In this document: positions 52,735 through 63,960 of the stretch, in pieces
Numbering within the stretch: the stretch's first letter is position 1
Layout of the letters: each line of letters starts with the position of its first letter
NCBI GenBank assembly: GCA_963693305.1
Contig: OY855915.1
Location: forward strand, 12,409,840-12,473,839
Reading direction: 5' to 3'
From: Meandrina meandrites
Lineage: Eukaryota; Cnidaria; Anthozoa; Scleractinia; Meandrinidae
DNA: 64,000 nt
Translations under genes and position numbers: made by a program
Notes under the pieces: model-generated
Databases searched by the model: none
The model's input: the letters and a program-made list of their open reading frames with translations, nothing else
What the model was told of the DNA's origin: nothing

Positions 52735-54480
52735 TTATCCTTCAAAAACCACCAGTTGTCTAAAAATTTAGTATATACTTCATGATGATATGTCATATAA
52801 CCTCCCTACCGTTTACTCTCGTCATAGCCAATCAGTAGCCTGCGTGCAGACGGCGTGAAGCAAAGGAAATAGGAGACGTCTGCACGCAGCTGCGGCGATC
52901 AGAAGCGCGAGTATTTCATTTGAACGCCTTTCCAGAAGCTGGTGATAAATTGTGTTTTTGATTGATTTTAAATTGTGTTTCAAATTGGTAAATCCAGTAA
53001 CGAGTGCATCTGGTGAACGATCATTCAGTTTCCACCGCCCGAAGACTGAAAATTTTGCTCAACAATGCCTGGACAATGACGCAAACTAGGGATAGTTAAC
53101 ACTACAGCTGCCCCCGCTGTTATCCTTTTTTTCTCAGCGTATTCGTTACTACAGTCAATTATTTCGCTTGATATTTTGGCTATTCTATTTTCTTAATTGA
53201 TTGAAAATCAGTTTTCTGTTTGGAACAGTCTTGCGATAATTCTGAAGAAAGAACTAATTTTTCTCGTGTTCTGCTCACAAAAGTATCACTTGTTTCTGGC
53301 CTTCTCTTTTTCAGTCAAGATCATGGGACGAGGACGTGCCATTTAAAACATACTTTCACTATGAATTGTTGAGGTCAAGTAGCTAATTAAAACAAAGCCA
53401 AATTATGCAAACATTTTGAAGAATTACATGTAATAATCACGTAAATTTAATTACACGAAGGCGTCCCCAAATTCCTGAGATCATTTTCTTTTTTTTTTTT
53501 TTTTTGCTGTAATGAGTAATCTCAGCGAGGATAAACTTTGGTAATAGCCAAACGTTTCAAAACTACCAATTGATACCAGCTGTTTTGAGATTTTTAGTTT
53601 CAATATATCAGGGCTGGGAGCTCAAGCAACAATGACCAACTTGACAGCTGAGCTCGAAACGGATGCCAAAAGATTTCTCACCTCTGTCAATGAAAACGCC
53701 TGCCGTGAGTTTTGATTATCTCAAGAACTCTTTTGAATTCTCTTTCCTTCTTGACAAGTCTCAGTTACAAATTTTACTTAAATGCCTAAAGACTGATCGA
53801 GTCTGTTATCTTTTATTTCTACCCATGATGTTCCAGCTAAGAGCCGCAAGCACTGGATCGACAGCTGGCTAGTTATACAATCATGTGAAAACTTTCTCAC
53901 TTCTCTGCGAGTTTCAATGCTCACGGTATCTTTTAAAAACTTTCCTTCTTTAACTCTTTTTGAACTTATCGCAGCTGGTAACTTTATATCTTGGTTGTGG
54001 CCTAAGTCTTTCAAACCCCTCGTGTAAAGTGTGATTTGTGTCTGACAAATCTCGATTTCGGATTTGAGTCTGTCAATCCTGCGAGCGAACGAGAGCTGCT
54101 CGCAACGCGCTAACAAGAGAAATTTCTAGACCAATACGTACTATACTTGGTTTTGATCATATCAATTGCGTAAATTTCGGCTTCTAGACATTGTGCAATC
54201 AAAAAAGCTCGAAGAAAACTGCAGCAACCCAACTGCAATCAACGTTTGCAAGCGTCGTTTGTTGACTTGTTGTCATTTCTGCACGTGCTCACGCTTTGGT
54301 TTGTCATTATCACCCAATCATCGTTTATCTTGCGTCATCATTGACTAATAACCGTACAGGGAATTTTATCACACCTACCGATACTACTTGCGGGCCCACT
54401 TTGGGCAAATCGAGATTTTGTCTGGTATACTATTATTTATTAAATTCTCAACCTCGGATAATGCAATTCTAGCTTTCTGA
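52735..54480. other. Upstream flank of ALS2, no confident gene
   Basis: Presumed to contain the ALS2 promoter and 5' untranslated region, but no clear promoter motif stands out. A small hairpin lies at 52841-52888. A minus-strand frame at 54116-53778 (112 codons, helical, with FARRIDRLKSEIEICQTQIT) has some coding character but no recognised family. Poly-T of about 19 bases occurs near 53488-53506. Confidence 0.5.
52841..52888. repeat. Hairpin close to the ALS2 start
   Basis: TGCGTGCAGACG faces CGTCTGCACGCA across 24 bases, about 110 bp upstream of the ALS2 ATG. It resembles a small MITE; the GCAGACGTT phrases near 11175 may be related. Confidence 0.8.
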
Positions 54481-54500
54481 TTGGTTCACTAGATCTCGGT

Positions 54501-54548
54501 TATTTAATAATTATTCCACGAGCGCGCGTTGGATATGAGATGGTAGAT

Positions 54549-54581
<33 letters not shown>

Positions 54582-54963
54582 AACGATCTCATATCCAACA
54601 ACCGCGAGTGGAATAATTGTTTTATTAAAAACGCCCAAAAGAATTGCAATATTTGAGCTCCCCAGCTGTTTTCGTTGACGCGCATCGGCTACGAAATTTG
54701 TGGTGAATGGTATATGAGCTCATATACCATTGCCTGTTAGCCAATCAAATCTCAGGAATTGTAATATACCATTGCTAGTTTTTAATAACAGCCATTATTA
54801 AAAACTAGCAATGGTATATTACAATTCCTGAGATTTGATTGGCTAACAGGCAATGGTATATGAGCTCATATACCATTCACCACAAATTTCGTAGCCGATG
54901 CGCGTCAACGAAAACAGCTGGGGAGCTCAAATATTGCAATTCTTTTGGGCGTTTTTAATAAAA

Positions 54964-54997
<34 letters not shown>

Positions 54998-55001
54998 CGT
55001 T

Positions 55002-55034
<33 letters not shown>

Positions 55035-55084
55035 ATCTACCATCTCATATCCAACGCGCCCTCGTGGAATAATTGTTAAATATA
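54501..55084. mobile_element. Near-perfect 580-bp palindrome
   Basis: Two arms of about 288 bp (54501-54788 and 54795-55084) are inverted copies around a 6-base centre CAGCCA. Landmarks present in both arms: AATTATTCCACGAG, ATATGAGCTCATATACCATT and GATTTGATTGGCTAACAGG. Only a few mismatches are visible. A diverged single copy lies at 6066-6235. Confidence 0.93.
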
Positions 55085-55769
55085 CTGTATATACGCGCGG
55101 ACTACAATGATGCCTCCTCGGGTTTTGGCCTCTGGGCCAAAACCCTGCGGGGGCAAAAAGATTTAGCAACCTGACAATGACAAACAGTCGTTAAAAATGA
55201 CTTTTCGACATTGCTAACGAACATGCAGATCGTAGCAATAACACAAAGAGAAATTTCGGCATCTTTTTACACAAAAATTTTAGCCGTCGTTAACATTATT
55301 AGCAAAAATCGTCGGATTCCGGGTTTGTAAAGGCCGCGTAATGGCAGTCGTACTGATTTGGAATAGACTATAATATTGCTGCAAGCAGGATTTGATATTT
55401 TTAGTATACTTATACTGTAAAAGCATTACAATAATATAGCAAGGCTGATAAGCCTGATAACTTTGCGATACACCAACACGACCAGAACCGTTGAAGTCGT
55501 GAATTCTGGCGCCCTCACAAAGAAAGAATGTATGGAATGCATTTTTCCCCCTCTAGATACTCTCGTGTCGCGCTGACAACGTCAAGGCAACACAAGACAC
55601 AAATGGTAAGTATCTATAGTATCTGTTTTCAGCATTTATTTGTATCTGATGCACCTTTGAAGAGTACATTTTGTTCAAACATAAAACTCAACAGTGTTTT
55701 TAGTTCGATTTTAGTGCAGAATGTATTGTGATGGTTGTGTCGGCTGCCGTCCGCTAAGTCCCTAACGCG
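55085..55769. other. Stretch with no recognisable gene
   Basis: Only short open frames. The phrase GGTTTTGGCC TCTGGGCCAAAACC near 55119-55143 is a small hairpin. Confidence 0.5.
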
Positions 55770-56175
55770 CTAAGGTGTAAACTTTGATAGCTGATTAAGT
55801 AATTAATATCAATTAATTAATTAGCTCATTAATTATTCTTATGACGGGGGTAAGGGGTGGGGACACAAGACTATATATCTGTTTCTGAAAGCCCTTCGCT
55901 GTCCTTGTTGTACAATTCTTTCAAAAACATCGAACTTTGAAGTTAATGCACGCGCAGAAGATAAGTCTAGGTTACAGTCTAGAACTCTTCTGGTCTAGGG
56001 GGACGCGGGCTCTGGGAACGAGATTGGAACTTTTACGGACGTCACATGCTTTCCCAGGTGACGAGAATGATCGATTGGGAATCCCTGGACCAAAAATTAA
56101 CCCCCCAAAAACCCCATGCCGAATTTCTGATCCCTAAAATGTTAAGACGGAATCCGCCAGGACTTCGAGTAGTTG
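55770..56175. repeat. Dispersed repeat block, copy A
   Basis: AATTAATATCAATTAATTAA, a GGGGGTAAGGGGTGGGG phrase and TATATCTGTTTCTGAAAGCC recur, diverged, near 58140-58260, at 58915-59040 and inverted at 63720-63950. Confidence 0.7.
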
Positions 56176-57735
56176 TTGCACAAAATTATGTACCAAAATT
56201 ATTTACACCTTATTGCAAGCTTTTGTGTTACATGCTTCAAATATCTTATCAAAAGAAATCTTTTCTAACAACACCAAACATCGAAAACCAATCTCGGCGA
56301 AGTTCCGCTGAATTCCACTAAATCGCTTACAGTGCGACTACTCGAACCGGGGCACCCTGAACAAAATTAACCAATCACAGTGTTAATTGAAAACAAAGGA
56401 TAGGGACATTTTTTAGCAACGGACCAATGACGTTCTCGGACGCAAACAAAAGATTAGTAACAAAATTTGAACTGTCAACAACGTTACGAACAGATGCGGA
56501 CCTCTCAGGAAACTTGCCTTCTATTTGATTGGTTACTTTCGATCCTAAATTTTTAATAACAAGCAAAATCAGTCTTGCTTTTCAAATTCGATGGAATAAT
56601 AAATATTTATTCGCCGCCACGATCAGAATCAGTGTAAAGGAAACGTTAGTATACAATTGGAATTGAACAAACCTTTATTGACTTTGCATTTACAGGCAAT
56701 CTCTAGCTCTCACAAGAACTGTTTTATGCTATAAAATAAAACGCAATGCATGGAATGAACGTTTGTTGTTTACATGTAACCGAAACACGGTAGGTCAACA
56801 TGATGAACGATGCCGTTGAGCAGTAGCCTTTGCTGCAGTTCTGTGCTACTATAAATGCTAGGCTTGCACAGTTTTTCGTTTTCTAAAATTCAACGACATC
56901 TTCCACCATTTTTGATCGTGGCGCAGCTGCTCTCCGTACATGCATCGATGAATTGTTTAAATAATAGTCACGCAAAACGTTTTGCACAAAGTGCCGACTA
57001 CTTTTGACTTTGCCTGCGATTATCTGTTGGTTCGTTCCAGTGTGATGTAAGTCCAAAACACACTCTCGTAACAACTGGGAATGTCGGCGACCATTATCAT
57101 ATATCCCCCGTCACGATTCAATCGAACTTGAACGTTTTGATAAAACGCCATTTTGGAAACTTTACATGGAAAACATGAACAGAGCTTTTTGATGAACTTC
57201 AAAATTTAGGATCGAAATGAACCAATCAAATAGAAGGCAAGTTTCCTGAGAGGTCCGCATCTGTTCGTAACGTTGTTGACAGTTCAAATTTTGTTACTAA
57301 TCTTTTGTTTACGTTCTAGAACGTTATTGGTCCGTTGCTAAAAAAATGTCCCTATCCTTTGTTTTCAATTAACACTATGATTGGTTAATTTTGTTCAGGG
57401 TGCCCCGGTTCGAGTAGTCGCACTGTAAAAGACGCGAGCTTTTGCCTATAGCTTGTGAACATTAAATTTTACTTTCTCAGGCTCTGATAAGAAATTGTTG
57501 TACCAAAATTATTTACACCTTATTGCAAACTTTTGTGTTACTGCTTCAAATATCTTATCAAAAGAATCTTTTCTAACAACACCAAACACCGAAAACAAAT
57601 TTTGAAATTTCACTGAATTCCACTGAATCGCTTAAAGACGATTTTACAAAATGGCTGCACGTGAGAATTTCCCTATAGCTTATGAACTTTGAAATTCATT
57701 TTCTAAGACTCTGATAAGAAATTGTTGTTGGTGTT
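56176..57735. repeat. Tandem duplication (two copies), the first interrupted by a transposon
   Basis: 56176-56329 plus 57428-57490 forms copy 1; 57491-57735 is copy 2. Shared sequence includes ACCAAAATTATTTACACCTT and AATCGCTTA. Copy 2 reads CGCTTAAAGACG where copy 1 has the insertion, giving a local empty site. Confidence 0.85.
56330..57425 (-). mobile_element. Tc1/mariner-pogo-like element with about 220-bp inverted ends
   Basis: Ends CAGTGCGACTACTCGAACCG and its complement, flanked by TA on both sides (56328-56329, 57426-57427). Inverted similarity extends for about 220 bp (shared CAACGTTACGAACAGATGCG, for example). The central minus-strand frame (57074-56883) encodes ECVLDLHHTGTNQQIIAGKV followed by KSSRHFVQNVLRDYYLNN, a helix-turn-helix like the paired-type DNA-binding part of Tc1/mariner transposases. 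A catalytic domain is missing. Confidence 0.85.
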
Positions 57736-58904
57736 ATCAGTGATAATTACTTACATCTTTACCTTTTATTTAGGGTAGAAAATAACGCAATAGGATTTAA
57801 ATTATTCTGGTACTCGATTTTTGTCCAACTTAAATTAATATTACTCGACTTCCTGGTGGATTCTGTCTTAAACATTAAAAACATTAGAAATTTAATGTTT
57901 TTTTGTTTATTCATCACATCATCTGAATTTATCTTTCCTTCGAACCCCAAAATTCCTTCTAACATCCCTCCCTGTCGCTTGAAATCTCGAGTATGCCCCC
58001 GGCATTCTTTTCCCTGCAGTATCATTGTTGTAGACTCTGTGGTGCCAAGTTAAAACCGCAGTTAATATAATGAGACTTAATGGCGTCACAGTGTTTTTTG
58101 AGAAATATTTTTTTATTCTTCATAAACCATAAAACCTTTCCCCAAAGCACTAAGGTGGAAACTTTGATAATCGATTAATTAATATCAATTAACTATTAAT
58201 TAATTATTCTTCTGAAGGGGGTAAGAAGTGGGGAGTATGTGACTGTGTGCACTAGGTAAAAACGTGGAGTTAGCCTGAGTTTCAGGCTTTTCTAAAGGGG
58301 AACGCAGGGAGGTCTGATACTCAGGTTAACGTGGAGTATATCTACGTTACTTTTACAATTGGTTGATGATCTACTCAAAACTTGAGTACATGGATCTTAA
58401 GACAGATCTGTTTCGTAGGCCAACATTAGTTGGCCCACTCATCTGTTAATATCCATCACTAAAGTTTCGTAAACTACGTTACACATCAATGTTATGCTAC
58501 GACACATCGGAGCGTTAGAAAAAACCGTTACAGATGCGCGCGCTTGATCGCTTTGTGTTGAGCAACTCTCCCCTCTGCAGAGGCTCCTTTAGTGGAGGGG
58601 GCGAAAAAAAAACACGAAAAATGAAAAATAGGGTTCCCAGTGTTCCCCGCGCGCTTTTGTTTCTATTCTCCCCAGGCTTCGCGCACTTACTTGTAACCTC
58701 TCCGTACGAAAAAAATAACAGAGGCCTCTGCGGAGGAGAGAGGTTGAGCAATGAAATTATTCTAAACAAACTTGCACGCGCGGTGATAAAACTAAACTAT
58801 AGTAAGTTGTACTTTAAAATTAAAACTTCCGTCAGTGTCTACAGCTCCTTCAATGTAGAGCACTGTTTTGAATCAAACGGTGATCATCACTTGAACTACG
58901 TTAC
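57736..58904. other. Repeat-derived stretch without a recognised gene
   Basis: Contains another diverged copy of the block at 55770 (58140-58360) and the phrase CTCTGTGGTGCCAAGTTAAA (58036), which recurs at 59089 and inverted near 63680. The plus-strand frame at 58534-59043 has no recognised motif. Confidence 0.5.
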
Positions 58905-59810
58905 TTTTATATGTACACAAAGACTATATATTTGTTTCAGAAAACCCTGCGCTATCCATGTGGTAATTCTCTTCCCAGGTTCTCTTCCAAGAACAGGGAA
59001 CTTTGCCGCTAATACACGTGCAGAATATAAGTCTACGTTATAGACTTGAAATCTCACGAAGGTCGCATGCTTTTCCTTATTCTTGTAGACTCCGTGGTGC
59101 CAAGTTAAAACCGCAGTTAATTAAATCAAACTTTTAGGCGTCACAGTGCTGTGTGAAATAATTCTTTATTCTTCATAAATCAAAAAACTTTTCCTTTGAT
59201 TAATTAACAATTATTCACCGAAGTGGAGGTGAATAGTGGTGGATATTTACCGAGCCGCGAAAAAGTTTCTCTTTGGCTGCTCGGAGGTGAATAGTGCTTT
59301 GCTAATCACCTCCGAGTTAACCAATCAGCGCGCGTGGAAAGCTCTATTCACTTGTGTGGTATATACTAATGGATAATATCAGTGTTATAACTGGTTTTAT
59401 TATTGAAAGCAAGCAACTGCCGATCGATGTCGCAGTGTTTGCAAAAACAAAAAAAGAAATTGACAACAGCTTTTCATTGCATCACGCATAAAAACGAGAC
59501 AACCTATCATGAATTGGGTTGATTGGCCAAACGTTGACAGCTCAGACAAACGAAAGCGGCGTGGAATTTTGAGGTATTCAAAAGTTTCTTACACCCAATA
59601 ATAATTCACTAGTTAAAATTAGAAATAATAATAGCAAAATACTGCAAAATAGACAAGCATGTACATAAGTACCATATTACATTCCTTTGCAACATAAAAG
59701 AAAAACAAAAGTATCATGTTACATACTTTGAGGTGAAAAACAAAAGTATCATGTTACAGTATTTGGCAGAGAGACAAAGGTATCATGTTAAACGAAAAAA
59801 GTATTGTCTG
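58905..59810. repeat. Long inverted arm, left
   Basis: Inverted counterpart of about 62930-63890. Matched blocks are TATATTTGTTTCAGAAA, TGGTGCCAAGTTAAAACCGC, ATAACTGGTTTTATTATTGA, GAGACAACCTATCATGAATT and ACAAAAGTATCATGTTACA. Divergence is moderate with gaps. Confidence 0.75.
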
Positions 59811-60072
59811 GCATTTCATCTTCTTATTGAAAGTGAAATAAGGTAAACCAACAGAATACCTTAACACCAAACTTTCAATTAATGGGCCACTTTGCATTCT
59901 GTAATATCCTTTTGAGTCTCTGAGTTCTTTTAGCCGCATGTGCCAAGACAAAACACACGATATGATTGGTCCAGCATATCACAAGACATCATATACCAAC
60001 ACAGAACACACAATACGATGATACCATCTGCCATGATACAGATGGTATGAGCTCACGAAGAGGAACGTCTGT
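59811..60072. other. Stretch between the long arms, no feature recognised
   Basis: AT-rich; a small hairpin ATACCATCTG/CAGATGGTAT lies at 60022-60050. Confidence 0.5.
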
Positions 60073-60162
60073 CTACTCAGGCTGTTGTAATTTCTTTTTT
60101 CTCCTTTTCACAGATGGCTTGCAACTGCTCATTGACTGAAAGGCCTGGGATTCTGCAGATCT
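60073..60162 (-). CDS. Possible terminal exon of an unknown gene
   Basis: After an acceptor TTTGTTCTAG the minus strand encodes RSAESQAFQSMSSCKPSVKR followed by RKKKLQQPE and a TAG stop. The basic cluster KRRKKKL looks like a nuclear localisation signal. No donor or homologue supports it beyond the upstream candidate exon at 60638-60617. It lies between the two long inverted arms, so it could belong to a mobile element. Confidence 0.3.
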   Translation of the reverse strand, partial: RSAESQAFQSMSSCKPSVKRRKKKLQQPE

Positions 60163-60616
60163 CTAGAACAAATAAGTCGGATACACATTACTACAGTAAC
60201 TGACCAAAGCCCTATCCATGAACATAGCATGAAAGCCATCAATAATATACATTAATACCAGCCAACAAATGTAAAAAAAGTTTGATAAGCATATGAAGTG
60301 AACACTTATTATGCATTTATGGAACTGTCATTAATTAATACTTATGCAGCCTGATACAAGATACAGTGCTGGGAATAGTTGTGAAGAAGCACTTTAAAAT
60401 TCAAATTTCTCATATCCTGACTTTATATACAAGAGAAACAGCTAATAAATGCACATCACGACTGCACTGTCATGATTTATTTAACACTTTAGAAATCAGA
60501 AGAAATCTAAGGCGAATCTCAATTTGCAGTTGCTTGTGGGATCAAATGATAGAAGGCATATTAACTCATATTGTCCCCAGTGATGGTCCCACAAGTATTT
60601 ACAAATTGAGACTCAC

Positions 60617-60638
60617 CATAAGTTCTTTCTTCTCGTTT
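60617..60638 (-). CDS. Possible 22-base microexon
   Basis: Bounded by TTTTTCACTTTAG and GTGAGT on the minus strand; it encodes NEKKELM and would join 60162-60073 in frame. Both splice sites are good, but a 22-base exon without an identified gene is weak evidence. Confidence 0.25.
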
Positions 60639-60728
60639 CTAAAGTGAAAAATTCAATGTGAAATAGGACTTATTAGGGATGAATCAATCAGCCTCCAGTT
60701 GATCCCAGTGATGCATGGTATACAAGAC

Positions 60729-60900
60729 AGTGGCAGATTCAGACTTTCAACAAAGTGCAGCCCCTTGTTTTGTGTGTACACCCAAAACATTTTAATGGGG
60801 GGGGGGGGGGGGGGATTATTAAAAAAATGTCTTTTACCAAAAACAAGGAGAAAGCCTGCCCCCCCCCCCCCCCGGCCCCTCCCCTAGATCCACCAGTGCA
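60729..60900. mobile_element. Decayed hAT-like MITE with poly-G/poly-C runs
   Basis: The left end CAGTGGCAGATTCAG and right end CTAGATCCACCAGTG are an imperfect inversion, with ends like those of a common hAT MITE type. An 18-base G run (60797-60814) and a 15-base C run (60859-60873) sit inside. Confidence 0.55.
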
Positions 60901-61343
60901 AGAAAACTTCAAAGTCATGCTACCCTGGGTGCCAGAGGGCTGTCATTACTATTTTTTGTGGTGAAGCTGCTTTAAATCATGCCAGACCAGATTCAAAAAC
61001 AACTTTTAAGCCACCAAAATAATTGCAGGCAAAAGAACATAATTTATATTGTTGCACTAGATCGACCTGGGCAAAGGGGTACAAACATTAACACTTCTTT
61101 GAAGATAAATGATAACTCAGACATCAAGTGAAAATCAAACAAACAGAATTCAAAAGCAGACCATCAAATGATACTTTCTGATGAAAGTTTTTCAAAATAT
61201 CTCACTCAAAGCTGTCAGAATGCCAATTTCTTACTAGACTGTTCCTGTGTCACTTAATTGTTTAGAAATCTTTACATTTCGAAAAAGGCAATATGCTGTT
61301 ACTAGCAATTTTCTCCAAAGTTTGTACATCAGCCCAACTGTTC
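60901..61343. other. Stretch with no recognisable feature
   Basis: AT-rich DNA between two MITEs; nothing supportable. Confidence 0.5.
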
Positions 61344-62098
61344 CAGGGCTCAACACTAACTTTTTACACACTTTCCACTTTGGAAAGTAGACTTTCAATT
61401 TTACTTTCCATAGCAAAATTTTACTATCCAAAATGGATTACGGTTTCATACAATAGTAGTTGTTAAACATGTTACATCAGTAATAAAAGAATCTTACGAT
61501 GCATCTCATAGCATTGTTTTAATCGTTAAAAGTTAGATGTCCCATCTTCACTCCACTAGCCCACCAAAAATACAGTCCAGGTTGAGGAGATCAAACTCCG
61601 CAGTGGTAGGCCCTTCAATACCAATCCTCATAAGACAGTCTAATATACTTCCACTGAAAAGCTTGATCTCCAATCTGACTTTATTTTCCGTATTATTGAA
61701 AACCCTCGCTCACATGTTGCTGACAGCGGTAGAATCAGCTTAATTTCAACCGACATAATGACATGTGTCACAGAAGGAATCCAAAATGGTGTTATCAATA
61801 TTGCACCATACCACTTGAATGTGTTTATAGTACTCAGACCTCCTCATGTCAGGAGTTCTCTTGATCCTCCAAAGTAGTGGAGAATGCGAGAATCAGATGT
61901 AAATTTGTCTTTTAAAGATGAGTAGCCATTGTTATATATATTGCCTCAATTTTTTACACACTTTTTTTTCACTTAAACCTTTTCAGCATAAAATTTACTT
62001 TCCATATTGGGTAAGTACTTTGGTTCATTTTCGTTTTTTACGTTCCAAGAAGTAAACTTACTTTCCAGTGGAAATTGGGCAAGTGGTAGTGTCAAGCC
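61344..62098. mobile_element. hAT-like MITE (CAGGGCTCGACACTAAC family), copy 2
   Basis: Begins CAGGGCTCAACACTAAC and ends GGTAGTGTCAAGCC, the same family as 28027-28459 but longer (about 755 bp) and more diverged. It shares CACTTTCCACTTTGGAAAGT-like phrases. It is followed directly by another repeat beginning AGGCCCGTAGCCAGG. Confidence 0.7.
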
Positions 62099-62330
62099 AG
62101 GCCCGTAGCCAGGATTTTGCATGGGGGGGGGGGGGGGGGGGGGAGGTGCACATGAGCGCCTCCAGCACTTAATCCCGAGCACCGCAGGTGCAAGAGTGTA
62201 CGGGGGGTGGGGGTATCCTCCCCCAGGAAATTTTGAAAAAAATAGGCTATCTTGGACAGCATTTCGTGCGTTTGAGGACAGTTTGTTAGGAAACAAGGCA
62301 GGTTAAAGTGAAGGACGTTGAAATTAAGGT
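62099..62330. repeat. Repeat with a 21-base G run
   Basis: Starts GGCCCGTAGCCAGGATTTTG followed by 21 G (62123-62143). A related phrase GGGCCATAGCCAGACTTTAG occurs at about 25557. Class unknown; possibly hAT-derived. Confidence 0.5.
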
Positions 62331-62929
62331 GACTCGATCGAAATAAATGATGCGCTGCATGCCTGTCTAAAAACTCTAATAACTTCACCATTTCTGACTC
62401 GATTTCCCTGAAACTTTCGCATTTTATACAAAATTTATCGTGGAATAATATGTATGTCAATATGTTGACCTAATATTCGTTAGTTTTGCGTGATGTTACA
62501 TTTATTGAACACTACTTTTTGGATAAAACCCCGGTACAATTTGGACATCAAAATATTAACTCCGGGCGAACTTCAATGTTTGAACGCTCTAGCACAAATT
62601 ACAGCACAAGGTATCAGTTTTATTAGCTCCAAATCACATTCGGCTATTTGAAACGATGATAAAGTTTGAGCTAATGTTATAAACTCCCCTTTTGCATAAA
62701 AATGTAGCGAAGTAGCCAAATTTACATTTTCTAAAATATATGAAAACTAACAGGATGAATCGAATAAAACCACTGGAACATAACCCAGAGACTCAAAGGG
62801 CAGTGCAGAATGCAAAGTACGGTCTTTTATGCATTATGCATTTTATGCATTTTTTTACCTAATTTCACTTTCAATAACACATTAAAACGCCAGACGTGAT
62901 ACTCACACTTATCTTTGCTAGGTCTTGCT
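62331..62929. other. Stretch with no recognisable feature
   Basis: AT-rich DNA, with ATGCATTTTATGCATT-type simple sequence near 62829-62852. Confidence 0.5.
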
Positions 62930-63960
62930 ACCCCAGCACAACTGTTTTCAGTTAAAACATGACACTTTTGTTTTTCTGCAAAACACTGTAACGTGATACT
63001 TTTGTCTTTCACTTCAAAGTATGTCACATGATACTTTTTTCTTTCAAACATATTTTTTCACTATTTTGTTTTTTCTCATTATTTTAACTATTGAATTATT
63101 GTTGGGACCAAGAAAGCAGAAAACTTAGTCCCTTCGACTTGTCCCATGAATTAAAACTTCAGTTGGTTAAAATTCGGTTTTCTACCGCTTCCGGTTGTCT
63201 GAGCCATCACACTTTTGGCCAATCAGCGTAATCCATAATAGGTTGTCTAGTTTTTCCGCTTGACTGAGTTTTAACACGATGAACAATGTATCAATTCAAC
63301 TGTCACGAAAGTCGTTTCTCGAAAAGTAATAGACGGATCAAATCAAAAAACATCTCTTTCGGAAGGGCTTTCAAAGCGTAGCACAGCTGAAATATTTGTT
63401 CTATGGTTGTAAGGAAATTTGCGCCAAAAATCCCCGTACAAGTTTTTGCATATTTAATTACAAAGACACTGTGTCTGATATTTACCAGAGCTCTGAGTTC
63501 CTGGAGAGTTCGATGGCAATTGCTTTGCTTTCAATAATAAAACCAGTTATAACACTGATGTTATAAATTAATAAATGGAAAGGTTTTTTTGGTTTCTGGA
63601 GAATATTAAAGTAAAGAATTATTTCACCCAAAGCACTGCGACGCCAAAACGTCTTGTTTAATAAATTGCAGTTTTAACTTGGCACCACGGAGTCTACAAC
63701 AATCATACCGCAGGGAAAGGCATGTGATGTCCGTGAGAGTTCAAGACTGTAACCTAGACATATCTTCTGTGCATGCGTTTACCACAAAGTTCCTCTTTCT
63801 TGGAAAAATAGTACCACATGGACAGCGTTTGGCTTTCAGAAACAAATACATAGTCTTTGCGTTCGTCATATAAAACTAACGTAGAGACACTCCGCGTTTT
63901 ACCTAGCGCATACAGTCAGGTACTACCCACCCCTTACCCCTTACCCCAGAGAATGAATAT
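62930..63960. repeat. Long inverted arm, right
   Basis: Inverted counterpart of 58905-59810, with its outer part also matching 58140-58360. Landmarks: GGCCAATCAGCGTAATCCAT, TTTCAATAATAAAACCAGTT, TTTAACTTGGCACCACGGAG and TTTCAGAAACAAATACATAG. The window ends just past it. Confidence 0.75.

Noticed and set aside
52125..52511. Plus-strand 128-codon frame as a gene
   Set aside because: It is antisense to the RCC1-coding part of ALS2 exon 1 and is a shadow of that coding sequence.
53778..54116. Minus-strand 112-codon helical frame as a gene
   Set aside because: No family was recognised, no splice partners or start context support it, and it lies in a repeat-rich flank. It is mentioned only in the region entry.
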